A stretch of DNA of 64,000 nt from Bolinopsis microptera (lineage: Eukaryota > Ctenophora > Tentaculata > Lobata > Bolinopsidae): NCBI RefSeq assembly GCF_026151205.1, contig NC_087081.1, positions 7,187,246 through 7,251,245 of the forward strand, written 5' to 3'. The number at the start of each line of letters is the position of its first letter. Within the stretch, counting starts at the first letter, position 1. Below are positions 34,882 through 46,555 of this stretch, in pieces. The position numbers were made by a program, and so were the translations under genes. A model generated the notes under the pieces. The model was not told the origin of the DNA. It ran no database searches and worked only from the letters and a program-made list of their open reading frames with translations.

Positions 34882-35064
34882 CTCAACATCAAAGTTGTAA
34901 GCAGGATCAGTATCTCGGTTGAGAGTAGGACTCATAATCTGGGTCCTCATCATAAAGTTACTGCTGGGTAACAACATGTCGTTACTATTGGTCACGTGAT
35001 GGGACACCTTCTCTGCGCTGGAGTTCCGCTGGTTCATCCGCAGCATCCACTCTCGTTGTGACAC
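34882..35064 (-). CDS. Internal exon candidate, possibly a 5' exon of the docking-protein gene
   Basis: 61 codons, phase 0 at both ends, between acceptor AATATTTTCACAG and donor GTTGAG|GTGAGG. The peptide is Met-, Asn- and Ser-rich and ends with a tyrosine in an acidic context (RDTDPAYNFDVE), matching the style of the docking-protein exons. Phase would allow direct joining to exon 21641..21757, which starts with ADEKTPLYDADHDY. The join would span a 13-kb intron holding the GPCR on the other strand and several transposons. No domain recognised; the exon is likely real, its gene assignment is tentative. Confidence 0.5.
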
Positions 35065-35318
35065 CTGTGAAAATATTTAAAATGTTTCAAAATGTTTCAA
35101 AACATCTAAGATCCAGGAGAATGGTTTAGGTTCAGGTTGGGTAACCTAAGAGAATCATACTGATTTATCATCCACTCTCGTTATGACACCTGTGGTTATG
35201 GTTTAATGAAATGATATTCTTGTAATACCACTCATATGGATGGCAACTGAAACAAGTGCCAGGACCATTTGGGAGCGGTTCTTAAGTGTGCGGAATAATA
35301 TATATATATATCATATCA

Positions 35319-36275
35319 TAATAAATAGTTGTTGTTTGGTTTCCCAAAGAGAGTGCTCGACTGCAGTTAAGCAGGAGCATTATAATTCGAACAATTGAAA
35401 CAAATCAAATTGGCGGGCAAACGATCCGTTTCATGATATGTATAAAAACAATACCAATCATCAGTGCCAAATAGAATAATGAATTGTAGCGCTATGACAT
35501 GTTGCTCCTTTATAAAATAATTTTTATCGATCATGAAACATTTTCAAAATTATCAAAATTTACAAAATTTCCAAAAAAACAGTTTATTGTGTCCGTCCCA
35601 ATTTTAAAATTGTCTATGAAGTAAGGTAGTAAGATATCTTTGGCTTTTAAAGTTGTAAACTGCGTTGGCCTTCGTGTAGTGGTAGAGGAAAATTCTTTAC
35701 TGAGTTCCGTGAAGCTGGTAGAATTAGGATCCGTATTTGAGAGTTAATTGTTGATTCTGGTTATCAAACGAGAGTGCTCAACAACGACGAGTCGAAGGAG
35801 CATAACTAATAAATAGTTGTTGTTTGGTTTCCCAAAGAGAGTGCTCGACTGCAGTTAAGCAGGAGCATTATAATTCGAACAATTGAAACAAATCAAATTG
35901 GCGGGCAAACGATCCGTTTCATGATATGTATAAAAACAATACCAATCATCATAGAGGAAAATTCTACCACTACACGAAGGCCAACGCAGTTTACAACTTT
36001 AAAAGCCAAAGATATCTTACTACCTTACTTCATAGACAATTTTAAAATTGGGACGGACACAATAAACTGTTTTTTTGGAAATTTTGTAAATTTTGATAAT
36101 TTTGAAAATGTTTCATGATCGATACAAATTATTTTATAAAGGAGCAACATGTCATAGCGCTACAATTCATTATTCTATTTGGCACTGATGATTGGTATTG
36201 TTTTTATACATATCATGAAACGGATCGTTTGCCCGCCAATTTGATTTGTTTCAATTGTTCGAATTATATCATATC
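35319..36275. mobile_element. Foldback element with about 305-bp arms and a repeat-containing loop
   Basis: Arms 35383..35686 and 35963..36267 are near-identical reverse complements, with outer ends TAATTCGAACAATTG. The 276-base loop contains a direct copy (about 35807..35950) of the left flank plus arm start (35321..35466), so the same unit appears twice in direct and once in inverted orientation. The inner arm end GGCCTTCGTGTAGTGGTAGA resembles a tRNA-gene A box, suggesting a SINE-like origin. (AT)n tracts flank both sides. No coding sequence; the frames across it are artefacts. Confidence 0.75.
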
Positions 36276-36289
36276 ATATATACATATGA

Positions 36290-37670
36290 TATATATATAT
36301 TGTTTTCTACATATTATATTCTTTCAGACTTTTACTTAAGTCTAGTTATACATTAATTTATCATTTTTTAATGAATTAAGGTGTACTAGTATTGCAAGAT
36401 CCCATTTCAATTTGTAACGGAGCTTTATATTAACAGGAAACGATGTAACAGAGTCGATATATTTTAATGTTGCCATGGGGTGGCAAGTCCCCATACATCG
36501 TGGTCCGGTACTCGGTAGTTTCATTGCGTCCTAATATAAAGTATATAATTTGAAATAATAGACTGTGCTAAAAAGTTTACAAATGTTTCTATTTCGCTTA
36601 TTATTAGTCGAGCATTTGTACAAAACCTCCAAATATTGATAGAAATTCTATAATAAAAGATCATGATAAAGTTATATTTTGATCATCATTACCATAGACT
36701 TGTCTATAGTCCAAGGGGAACTGTTTTGACACGAGGCAGCTGCTAACCGATCAGGTAACAAGTGTAATTGATGTCACGTTTGAGAAATAATGTTTATCGT
36801 CTGCCTTACAATACAAACACAAAGAAAGCCTTTAGGCGGCATGATGTGGAAGAGTAGTTGGAATAGTTGTTAATGTATGCAGTAGACGGCCATGAATTGT
36901 ATGAGGTGTCATTATTATTCACTTCATCTATATCGGCTTACAGAACTGCGTTACAATTTTATGATGTTATTACTCCCATTAATATTCATTTCTGGCTTAA
37001 AGTTCATTTATTGAACCAAATAGGTTATCCGTAATAAGGATTTTGTTTCAAGCACAGAGAGTATTTCAATAGTACAGTGTATTAATAAATAACCAGTCCA
37101 GAAGCAGCGAATAACAAGGGTGTACCGGGCACATCAACAAGTGTGGGGATAATAAACAAACCTCCAACAGAAATGTACAGTGCCATTATTTTCATACTCT
37201 AAAATGTATCCTTGTGTTCGAACAGAGATTTAGTCTTTAGAGACAATTGATATATAATAATGCACCCACCTCTGTGGCATTATATACGATAACTTTAAGT
37301 GTCACTTATTTTATCACATTCCTAGTTAAGTTTGTTTGACGGTCGTAACCATTGAAGTTGAGACCACTTAAGGGTGGTCAATTGCCGGCCAATTGACTGG
37401 AACTCACTTTATTATAATATAATCGACCGATCTTTGGAAAAGCTCATTCGAAAAATGCTTGTTGAGAGTAAGTTGTACACTCTAATAATTTAATTTCAAT
37501 TTATAGTTCTAGAAGCTTCAAAAGTTCAAAGTATACAGTGACACTTCTGTTGCCGCACCAATTCAATTCCGTTAAAATTGCAATAATTTGATTATGATTT
37601 TTAACTCCCATACCCACAATTTTCAGATATGCACAATCTTTTGTAGTCGAGACGGCATCAACAGCGATAA
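36290..37670. other. AT-rich DNA, no gene seen
   Basis: Neither strand shows an open segment with splice signals or a recognisable domain, and no tandem repeat stands out. Confidence 0.4.
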
Positions 37671-37675
37671 AAATG

Positions 37676-40194
37676 GGGGTGGGGGGGGGGGGGGGGTGGG
37701 AGGGGGGGGGGGGGGGGGGGTGTCACGTCCGTCTATGTCCGCTTGTCTCAGATCCATAAAGGACAGGACATAGGCGGACAAGGAGGCGGACATATGCGGA
37801 CATAGGCAGGCGGACATAGGCGACTAGGCGGACATAGACGGACATAGGCGGACCTAGGCGGACATAGAAACGGACAAAGACTGGACATTAATGGACAACC
37901 TAAAATGCTAACTAAAATTTAAATTTGCTGTATAGGGTATCATTTTTTAGTCCGTCGGTACCTATATTTTCAAAACGGACAAAAAATAGAGCGGACAAAG
38001 ACGACAAAATGGACAAAACCGACAAAAATGGAAATAACATTTAGATGCTTCCTACTCCTACTCTTCCTCCTCCTCCTCCCTGGGTCTATCCAGATCTTTC
38101 CTCCAGTCCCTCTTCCTCCTCCCCGCCTCATCCTCCTCCTACACCACTCCTCGTCCCTCATCCTCCTCATCATTCCTCAACATCCTCCTCCTCCCCAGTT
38201 CTCCTCCTTCTCCTGAGTCCTCCTCCGGGTCCTCCTCCTGTGTCCTCTTCCTCCTCTTCATCCTCCTCCTCTTCCTCCTCAGTCCCACCCTTTCAGTCCG
38301 TCCTCAGTCTCCTCCTCATCCTTCTCCTCAGTCCCCCCATCCTCCTCCTCATCCTCCCCCAGTCCCCCCCCTCCTCCTCCAATTCATTCTCCTCATCCTA
38401 CTCCTCTCCTCAGTCCATCCCTCCTCAGGCCCTCCTCCTCAGTCCTCCTCCTCCTGGGTCCTCCTCCTCTTCTTTCATCCTCCTCCTCTTCTCTCGTCCT
38501 CAGTCTCCTCCTCAGTCCTCCTCCTCATCCTTCTCATCATTCCTCCTCCTCCTCAGGTACCACTCCCAGTCCCCCTACTTCTCTCTCCTCCTATTCAGTC
38601 ACCCACTGATCCTCATTCCCTCCTCACTTCTCCTACATCTTCCCTCCTGAGTCCTCCTCCTCTCCTCCTCTTCCTCTGAGTCCCTCCTGATCACTCCTCC
38701 TCCGCCCTCTCAGTCACCTCACTCAGCCATCCTCCTCAGCCAACCTCCTCACCATACTCACCTCCCACCTCATTTCTCCTAAGTCCCTACTCCTGTTCCT
38801 CCTCCTCCTCTTCCTCTGAGTCTCCCCCGAGTCCTCCTCCTCCTCCCTCTCAGTCTCCTCCTCAGCCATCCTCCTCAGCCATCCTCCACAGCCATCCTCC
38901 TCAGTACTCCTCATCCTCCTCCTTCCATTCTTCGTCCAGGCTCCTCCTCAGTCCTCCTCCTCCCCTGGGTGTCCTCTCTCCTCCTCCTCCTGGGTCCTCC
39001 TCCTGGTCTTCCCTGATCCTCCCCAGTCCCCTCTTCCTCCTCACCCTCCCCTCATCCTCCTTCTACTCTCCTCCGACCTCAACAGTCCTCCTCCCTCCCC
39101 AGTCCCTTCCTCCTCCTCCTGGGGCCTTTCCTGGTCCCTCCCCTGGTCTTCCTCCTCTGGGTCCTCCCACCTCCGCGGGTCCTCTTCTCCTCCCAGTCCT
39201 TTTCTCCTCCTCCTCCTCCCAGTCCTCTTCCTCCTCTTCCTCCTCCTCCTCCCGCTCATTCATCCTCATCACCATCCTCTCACCCATCTTCCTCAGTCCC
39301 GCCGCCTCTCAGTCCTCCTTCCAGTCCTCCTCCTCGAGTCCTCCCTCCTCCTGAGTCTCCTCCTCCTGATCCACCTCCTCAGTTCTCCTCCTCCACAGCA
39401 GCCCCTCCTAGGTCATCCTTCTGGTCTCCTCCTCCTCTCCTCCTGTGTCTTCCTAATCCCCTGTCCTCCTCCCACTCAGTCCACTCCTCAGTCATCCTCC
39501 TCAGTCATCCTCCTCAGTCCATCCTCCTTTAGCCATCCTCCTCAGTACTCTTCAGTCCTCCTCCTTCTCAGTCCTCCTCAGTCCTCCTCCTTGATTCCTC
39601 CTCCCCTGAGTCATCCTCCCTCAGTCCTCCTCCTCGCTCCTACTGGTCCCTCCTCCTGGGTCCTTACCTGATCCTCCCCAGTCTCTTCCTCCTGCCAACC
39701 GAGCTGTAAGGTGATAAGTCCTCAGTCCACCACCTCCACCCATCTGAACCATCCCAGCAACCTAGCAGCACCTTCCTCATCAGTCCTCTACATCTCCTGC
39801 TCCAGTCCTCCTCTCCCCATCCTCCTCCTCCTCCTCCTGGGTCCTTTTCCTGGGTCCCTATAAAATTGATATAATAAGTTAAAGCTATCCATAGCTTTAG
39901 TGTGAGGAATAATTCGTTTGTTTTTGTAACAATTTATAATATATAGAAGTTGTCGAAAAATTTCTCAAATGTATTGTTGCTGTGCAAAAGGTCCACCAAT
40001 GACCGCTAATGTCGACCAATGTCGACGAGTCCGCCAATGTCCGTCGGGTCCCGCAAATGTCCGTCCGAGTCCGCCAATGTCCGTCCGTGTCCGTCCAATG
40101 TCCCAAAAAACACGTCCTTTGTCTCATAAAATCCAAATAGGAAGGACTTGGCGGACATAGACGACGTGACACAACCCCCCCCCCCCCCCCCCCC
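37676..40194. mobile_element. 2.5-kb inverted-repeat element with G/C-run ends and a polypyrimidine interior
   Basis: The left end is a G-rich run (37676..37720) then TGTCACGTCCGTCTATGTCC; the right end is the reverse complement GGACATAGACGACGTGACAC followed by an 18-base C run (about 40176..40194). Inside each end are clusters of a 10-12 base unit (AGGCGGACAT on the left at 37757-37870; its complement on the right at 40005-40100), as expected of subterminal transposase-binding repeats. The centre is the TCC-rich tract described separately. No transposase frame. No target duplication could be fixed because the homopolymer ends vary. Confidence 0.7.
38047..39860. repeat. 1.8-kb polypyrimidine (TCC-rich) tract
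   Basis: The plus strand is almost continuous C/T built from degenerate CCTCCT and CAGTCCTCCTCC units. The minus strand is therefore GGA-rich polypurine. The open frames read in it (Pro/Ser on plus, Glu/Arg/Gly on minus) follow from composition and are not genes. Long mirror-like polypurine tracts can form triplex DNA. Confidence 0.9.
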
Positions 40195-40790
40195 AAGAAT
40201 TTAAATTCCCATGATCATGTTCCATAATGAATGAAATGAAAGAGAGATTAATTAGTAACCGAATATCAACAAATATTACACGATATACAGTAGGGACCGA
40301 CCGGAAGGCTTTTGGCTGCCGGACCGGAGTTTTAACCGATATCAAATCTATTATCCGTTAGCCGATTTTGCCGGTCCGAAACCGGTTATAAGGCTGCCGA
40401 TCTTGCGGAAAATTTTTAATTTATAATCCTTATAATTGGCTTTTGTCATTATCATCTATGATATTAATACTACTAGCATAGTCATTGTATTACACGATAA
40501 GTTCTGCCTTCCAAGACAAATTAATACAACCACACCGATGATGTTTCCTGTTTAGGCCTAGCAGTAGATATTCCACAAGGTCAATAACAAATCACAAGCA
40601 GTACGTTGTAACAGATAAACAGAAGTAGACAAGATCAGAGTAAACAATTTATTACTCAGTAAGATATGCAACTGCATATCCTATCAGACCCCTTGACGCA
40701 ATTGGGCTGCAACGACCTTAGGGAAACCCCCCCCCAAATTTATTTATAATTATTTCAGGGGTCCCTCGTTGAATCAGATCATACATCAAG
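40195..40790. other. AT-rich flank, no gene seen
   Basis: Nothing supportable apart from a run of nine C near 40728-40736. Confidence 0.35.
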
Positions 40791-41600
40791 GAGGCTTGCA
40801 TATACGGAACATATGACACGGTGCAGAGTTGAGTCTGTACGAACTAGTATTCAGATCCTTGTTTAACTTGCCGTACAGCAAGGTCATCCACTACTTTTAG
40901 CCCGGCGAGTCACATAACTCCCTCCACAACTCATGACAAATGTTTCATATATACTAAGCCGATTTTCACAAAGTTATATCCAGTTTGTTTTGAAAGAGCT
41001 CGTTAGAACTGCTTCCTTTCCCTTCAGTTATCCCAAACTCGCGAGTTTCGTAACTGGCCCAGAGAACACTCTTAACAATTACTAGACTCGGAGAATATAA
41101 TCAAGAGGCTTGCATATAATGAACATATATTGACACGTGCCGAGTTGAAGGTCTGTACGGAACCTAGTTTTCAGATCCTTGTTTAACTTGCAGTACAGCA
41201 AGGTCATCACTACTTTAGCCGGCGAGGCACATAACTAGCCCACACACTTCCATGACCAATGTTTCATAAATACTAGCCGAGGTTTCACACGTTATATCCT
41301 TAGAGTTTGAGAAGAGGCCGTTAGAAATACAGCTTTCCTCCCTCAGTATCCCACTGTCGCTCGAGTTCGAACTCCAGAGAACTTCTCTTAAACAATTACT
41401 AGACTCGGTTGATAAAAATCAAGACTTGCATATAATGAACATATGACACGGTGCAAGAGTTTGAGTCTGTACGGAACCTATGTAGGTTTCAGTCCTTGTT
41501 TAACTTGCCGGACAGCAAGGTCATCCAACTACTTTAGGCCCGGCGAGGCACATAACTCCCTCCACAACTCCAGACAATTTTCATATAAACTAGCCGAGTG
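40791..41600. repeat. Tandem repeat of about 316 bp, 2.6 copies
   Basis: Copies begin GAGGCTTGCATAT at 40791 and 41105 and AGACTTGCATAT at 41422; each continues with GAACATAT, then TTGTTTAACTTGC and CAGCAAGGTCATC. Copies differ by many one- and two-base insertions and deletions rather than substitutions, which suggests uncorrected long-read sequence as well as real divergence. No coding content. Confidence 0.75.
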
Positions 41601-41840
41601 TCACCAATAAGTGACGTATAATAAGTAATGTGATCATCCAGTAGAATTTTAATTGTAAATTTCCACACACACACACACCGATATATTGAGGTTATACTGA
41701 AGATTTGTATAATGTATTAAGTATAATCCCGTTATTATTAATTAGCGGACTACAATGCTCGCTCCGCGTATTCCCATTCATACCACGGCCTACACATAAT
41801 TTTATTAATGGCGAATGAAATTTCCTAAGGGTTTTAGGCG

Positions 41841-42213
41841 GCCAGGTAGCGCAGTTGTTAGAACGCCTGCTTACAATCGATTGGTTTTGCGAGTATCGAA
41901 ACCCACTGACATGCCTGTCCGTTGGTGGCGTCGTCGACGTTACAGCTAATGATCATGGAGTGGACAATGCAGCCCCCCGTCAACTCAGCCGATACTCTAA
42001 AATCGTGGTGTGAGGGTTAAATGAGGAGCAGCACATTGTCGCAAAAGTCTCGGACGAAGAAGTATGGTACACACTACCATAACCGTCACGAGGCCCAAAA
42101 AGATCCTTCGGCTTCCAGTTAATTGGCTGGTTGCACTTTTGTAACATTGTGCTGTTGGGAAACAACCGAAGTAAAATAAGTTGTCAGAATAAAAAAAAAG
42201 ATCTTAAGTTAAG
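41841..42213 (+). mobile_element. tRNA-derived SINE
   Basis: The head carries an A box (TAGCGCAGTTG, 41847..41857) and a B box (GAGTATCGAAACCC, 41891..41904) at tRNA-like spacing, the internal RNA polymerase III promoter of tRNA-derived SINEs. A roughly 250-base body follows and an A-rich end (AATAAAAAAAAAG, near 42188-42200). The acceptor stem does not pair as in a functional tRNA, so it is not called a tRNA gene. Confidence 0.6.
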
Positions 42214-42235
42214 AGTTAAGAACACTGCCCACGCA

Positions 42236-43437
42236 CCAACAGCTGAGTTAGCAAAAGGCAGTGATTACAGTCAAATAACTGTTGATGGACCCTTTCCAGA
42301 CTCGTAGAGGTCTGCAACCCATGCTCGCTTTGGCCAGCATTGTTTTTATCTCTCAATGACTATAATAATAAAGTAATAAGAAATTTAAAGTCATGCCGTA
42401 GCCCCTCTCGTCGCACGTTGCCTTAATTATGAGTAATATAAACTTGCCATGATGTACTGCTGTATCCGTTTAAATTATTTATTTTACCAAAACCCCTAAT
42501 TGGGGGTAGAGTGGACCGTTGCCAGTGTCTCCTTTTCTCGCGGAACCAAAGTAAATGAAAATCAGTATGGGAAAACGTTTCTCAAATGCAAAATGATACC
42601 GGAGAATAAAAATCGTTCGCTACGCAGAGAGAATTGAGAGATTGTCTTGATAGGGAGAGATGAGCCCAGAACAGGGGATACTTCGTAGAACGTTTTATGT
42701 GCTTGCAGCACCGCACAGACATCTGTGAGGGCTGAATCCTTTCCCTTTCTTCTCGAAGTTAATGTATCCATCAAGTCAAGTAGCCTGTTAGATCCTGTCT
42801 GATTTAATAATAACATAAACCCGCCACGCAAAGGGTTAATAAAACAGATCACCCGCGCGCTGCCCCCGCAACCACAGCTTGAGATAGGCACAAGGGCAGT
42901 GATACATTGATAACTGTTGATGGACCCCATCCAGATCTTAGAGAGGTCGCAACACACATGCTCGCTTTGCAAACCTGCATTGTTTTTATCTCGTCTTTGA
43001 CTAAAATAATACAGTAAAAAGAAATTTAAAGTCCATGTCCGAAGCCGCTCGTCGCTCGAGCATTAATTAATGAGTTAATTAACTTTGCATGTTGTACTGC
43101 TGTAGCTTATTATTATATATTTTACCGAAACCCATAAATGGGTAGAGTGTACGATTGTGCCAGGTCCCCCTATTCGCGAACAAAAAGGAAATGATATCAG
43201 TTGAGAAAACGGTTCTCAAATGAAAAATGATACGAGAAGAATGTTTCGCTACAGCAGAGAGAATTGAAGAATTGTCTGAGAGGGAGAGATACAGACAGAG
43301 ATCCTTAGTATAAAAGTTTGTGGCATGCCGCAGACCGCCAGGCCATCATTTAGGCTGAATCCTGATCCTTCTTCCGAAAGTAGATGTATCCATCAGAGTC
43401 ACGTAGCTTTTTGAGATCCTGTCCGATTATAATAATA
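42236..43437. repeat. Tandem duplication, two diverged copies of about 600 bp
   Basis: Positions about 42255..42835 and 42890..43437 share order and sequence (AACTGTTGATGGACCC, ATGCTCGCTTTG, GCATTGTTTTTATCTC, AGAAATTTAAAGTC, GAGAGAATTGA, ATGTATCCATCA). Copy differences are rich in small indels. A 136-codon minus-strand frame at 42562..42972 is interrupted in the second copy, so coding is unlikely. Confidence 0.7.
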
Positions 43438-45061
43438 CGTCCCTAATTGCCGTAATTGGTGACATGATCTGACCCTGATAATCGGGGTCCCCTAATCGGC
43501 CTCCCCGCGATTGCACGTGTGAGACACAGTTGTTCTCTTTTTGTCAATGCGTTCTGAAGATCAAAGCACAATATATTCCCGGATTCAGGCACAATTGTAC
43601 CTTTAAGCATCAGGCATAATTTTATCACTGATCGTTTTTACTAGACCGCAGCAGCCTGTCTGCACAAATTGAACTCGGAGCCAAAACTGGATCATGATAA
43701 TAATAAAAAAATGTGAATAAAGAGCGGTAACAAGAACTACTGTTTCGTAATAAGGTTCGGTCTCCTCTATAAGTAAATAGTTTTTGACTTGAAGCTTCCC
43801 CCTAGTAATGCGATCTCGGAAGGCAGCCTCCCCTTTGCAACACAAGCTCGGAAGCGGGAGGTACGAATCGAGAAAGACTTGGACCAAAATTTACTAATCC
43901 AAAACTTTTATCTGGAAACCCCTATTTCTTCCACGTGTTTTCATGCTACCGCTGTTCATAAATAAGAATATAATAGACAATCTTTATCGGCTTTTGAATT
44001 CCGCCCCTAGTCAAAACATTGATTTTTATAAAGATTCGCGATAAATTTGACGAAAAATATGCATATCAAATTTTTTATAAATACATTTATTTATAAAGAA
44101 ATAACCGTCCAAAATTCCGCGGCAAAAATACTCTGAAAACCGGACCGGCTTATTGAAGCCGTATATCCTCCGGAACCGGATTCAGCCGGATAGCCGGACT
44201 TTTTCCAAATATACGGCAACAAAAAGGTTGCATTAAAATTCAAAAAAATGGTTCGGCACGTATCACAAATTTCATTCGAGATAGTAGTGTCACAAAATGG
44301 TAATACCAAACAGTAATAAAACATTTGTTTTCAACATAGCCGATGTACCCTATAAAAATATAACTGGTACCACTATTGCAAACATAGCCAGTAAAACACA
44401 TTCAAGTCAAAAATCAAAAGATATCAACAGGTATTTGAGAGTTCTGATGAAACCTAAGCCAAATACGGATAGTGGATTAAACTCTATGCGTAAATTAGAT
44501 AGTTTGATAACTAAGGACGGCTAAAACGTCATGACTTAGCAAAGTTGTCTCTGGACGTGATAAAACTTAATGGTGGGGAAAAAGAGAAAACACATTATAA
44601 TTACAAATGTTTGACTGGGCTTGCTAAGAGTTGAAACTCGAGAGCTCATAAAACCATACTCAATGCGAATGATAGTAAAGCTCTAGAACAGAATTTCTAT
44701 CACAAAACAACAACCAGTAACCCCATGTATCATCCTGCTCGCTGCGGCTTTTGGTATAAGTTCCCAAAGAACTCACGTGACTGAACTAAGCCTGATAAAG
44801 CAAAGTGTTAGCCGCCAGCCAATTGCAAACATACAAAGCAAGCTTTGCTTGTCCTGAGTCCTCACCCGAATAACAAGTGTAAGTGTGCATCGTTTCCGTG
44901 TTACAATGAGCTAATAAATCGAAAGAATATTCCACTTACCTGTTGATGGCTCCAGAGATAGTCCCGTTTTAAACATTTTATTATACATAGCAGGATAAAA
45001 CTATAAAAGAGCGCATAGACATAGAGGTTGAGAGAAGGTGTTCATAAATTGTAAATTGAAC
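43438..45061. other. Low-quality or decayed repeat region with a broken coding-like fragment
   Basis: No complete gene. Around 44297..44524 (plus) a 76-codon frame is followed, after a stop and frame changes, by further coding-like sequence to about 44770. It may be a decayed transposon fragment, but I recognise no domain. The rest is anonymous. Confidence 0.3.
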
Positions 45062-45690
45062 TGACGCCCTGAACCCTGACCCTGACCCGACCCAGGACCC
45101 TGACCCTGCACCAGACCCAGACCCTGACGCTGTACCCTGACCTGACCCTGACCCTGCCCTGGACCCTGACCCTGACCCTGACCCTGACCCAGACCAGACC
45201 CTGACCCTGACCCTGACCCTGACCCTGACCCCCTACCCGACCCCTGACCCTGACCCTGACCCTGACCTGACCCTGACCCTGCCCTGACCCTGACCCCTGA
45301 CCCTGACCCTATACCCTGACCCCTGACCCTGACCCAGACCCTGACCCTGACCCTGACCCTGACCCAGACCCAGACCCTTACCCCTGACCTGACCCTGACC
45401 CTGACCCTGACCCTAAAGCCGGGTTAGGTTAGCCGTTTAAGGGTTAGCCGGGTTAGGGTTAGCCGGGTTATAGGTACGCCGTGTTAGGGTTTGCTGGTTT
45501 AGGGTTCGCCGGTTAGGTGTTCTTCGGTTAGGGTAGCCGGTTAGGCAAGGATAGCCGGTTCGGTTTATCCGGGTTTAGGGTTTAGCGTGTAGGGTAAGCC
45601 GGTTAGGGTTAGCCGGTTATGGTACGCCGGGTTAGGTAAGCCTGGATTAGGGATAGTCGGTTAGGGTTAGGCTTACCAGGGGACCCCAGG
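45062..45690. repeat. Telomere-like repeats that switch strand
   Basis: 45062..45413 is (CCCTGA)n with many one-base slips. From 45415 to about 45690 the same strand becomes G-rich, with GGTTAGGGTTAGCC-type units that contain TTAGGG. The G-rich strand is therefore minus on the left and plus on the right. Unit-length noise again suggests unpolished long-read sequence. Confidence 0.8.
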
Positions 45691-46397
45691 CTAATAATAG
45701 GGGTGCACCATAAAAATAAACTTGCTCTGATTTAAAAAATTTTGTAACCATTGTTTTCTAGAGACTGAGAGAATTTTTCAAAATACCAAATTTGTTTACT
45801 CCATTTTGGAAAGAACAGAGAGTAATCGCCTAGGTGCCAAAATTTGATGGATGCGCGTCATTTGGAGGCAAAATTAGCTGTAAAAGTTGCGTACATTTGA
45901 CCAAATTTGACCAAAATCGTTGATTTTTGTCGTATCACCTTTCTAGTTTTTACCTTATATGTCATTGAGCTGCTGGAGATAAACAGGTAGAAAAAAACCG
46001 CATAAAATTTTGACCTTGCGTTGCTGCGATATTGAGGCCAAAGTTTGAGGTTTACCTGTAATTACATGGAAAACTTTAACTGAAATCAAAAAAGGTAAAC
46101 TTTAACTTTTGGTAAAGACTGGCCACACCCATGACCTGAGACTTGGCACAGGTGTTCCTTGGGCTATTACCCACAAACGGTATGCACAGAATTTTGATAT
46201 TCGCCTCTGTTCTTGAAATATGAGGTTTACTTTAACCAAATTCATTGTCATTCATATTCATATATATTATAAATATATATGCTTTCCGGATCCAAAATTT
46301 CACTGTTTTGACGCAAGTGACAAAGACAACAAAAATATTTGAATATTGCCTCAACTAACAACTTAATGAAAGTAATATGACTGTCCTGTTTAGCAAG
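45691..46397. other. Non-coding DNA, no gene seen
   Basis: Anonymous sequence with no supported frame, splice pair or repeat. Confidence 0.35.
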
Positions 46398-46502
46398 ATG
46401 TCCGGTAGTATCGACCCCTCAATTCCTCCCTTCCGGTACACACTTACAGCTTCCCCAGACGGTGAAATATGGGACCACACTGACGACACCAACAAATTCC
46501 AG
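46398..46502 (+). CDS. Small first-exon candidate, product unknown
   Basis: ATG opens 35 codons (MSGSIDPSIPPFRYTLTASP and on) ending TTCCAG|GTAATC in phase 0. A 53-base AT-rich intron-like segment ending TTTTATTAG follows. Reading on in phase 0 from 46556 gives only 28 more codons before a stop, and the frame that makes sense there is another one (the esterase-like fragment). It may be the 5' part of a retrotransposon ORF1 or a chance frame. Confidence 0.25.
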
Positions 46503-46555
46503 GTAATCGATTAAGAAATAATTATAAATTACTAATTAATATTTCATTTTATTAG

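Noticed and set aside
38028-39287. Several long open frames rich in Pro/Ser or Glu/Arg/Gly
   Set aside because: They arise from the TCC-rich composition in every frame; no start context, domain or splice signal.
41841-41920. Functional tRNA gene
   Set aside because: A and B boxes are present but the arms do not form a cloverleaf; it is the head of a SINE.
42562-42972. 136-codon minus-strand frame
   Set aside because: Lies in one copy of an imperfect tandem duplication; the other copy breaks the frame.
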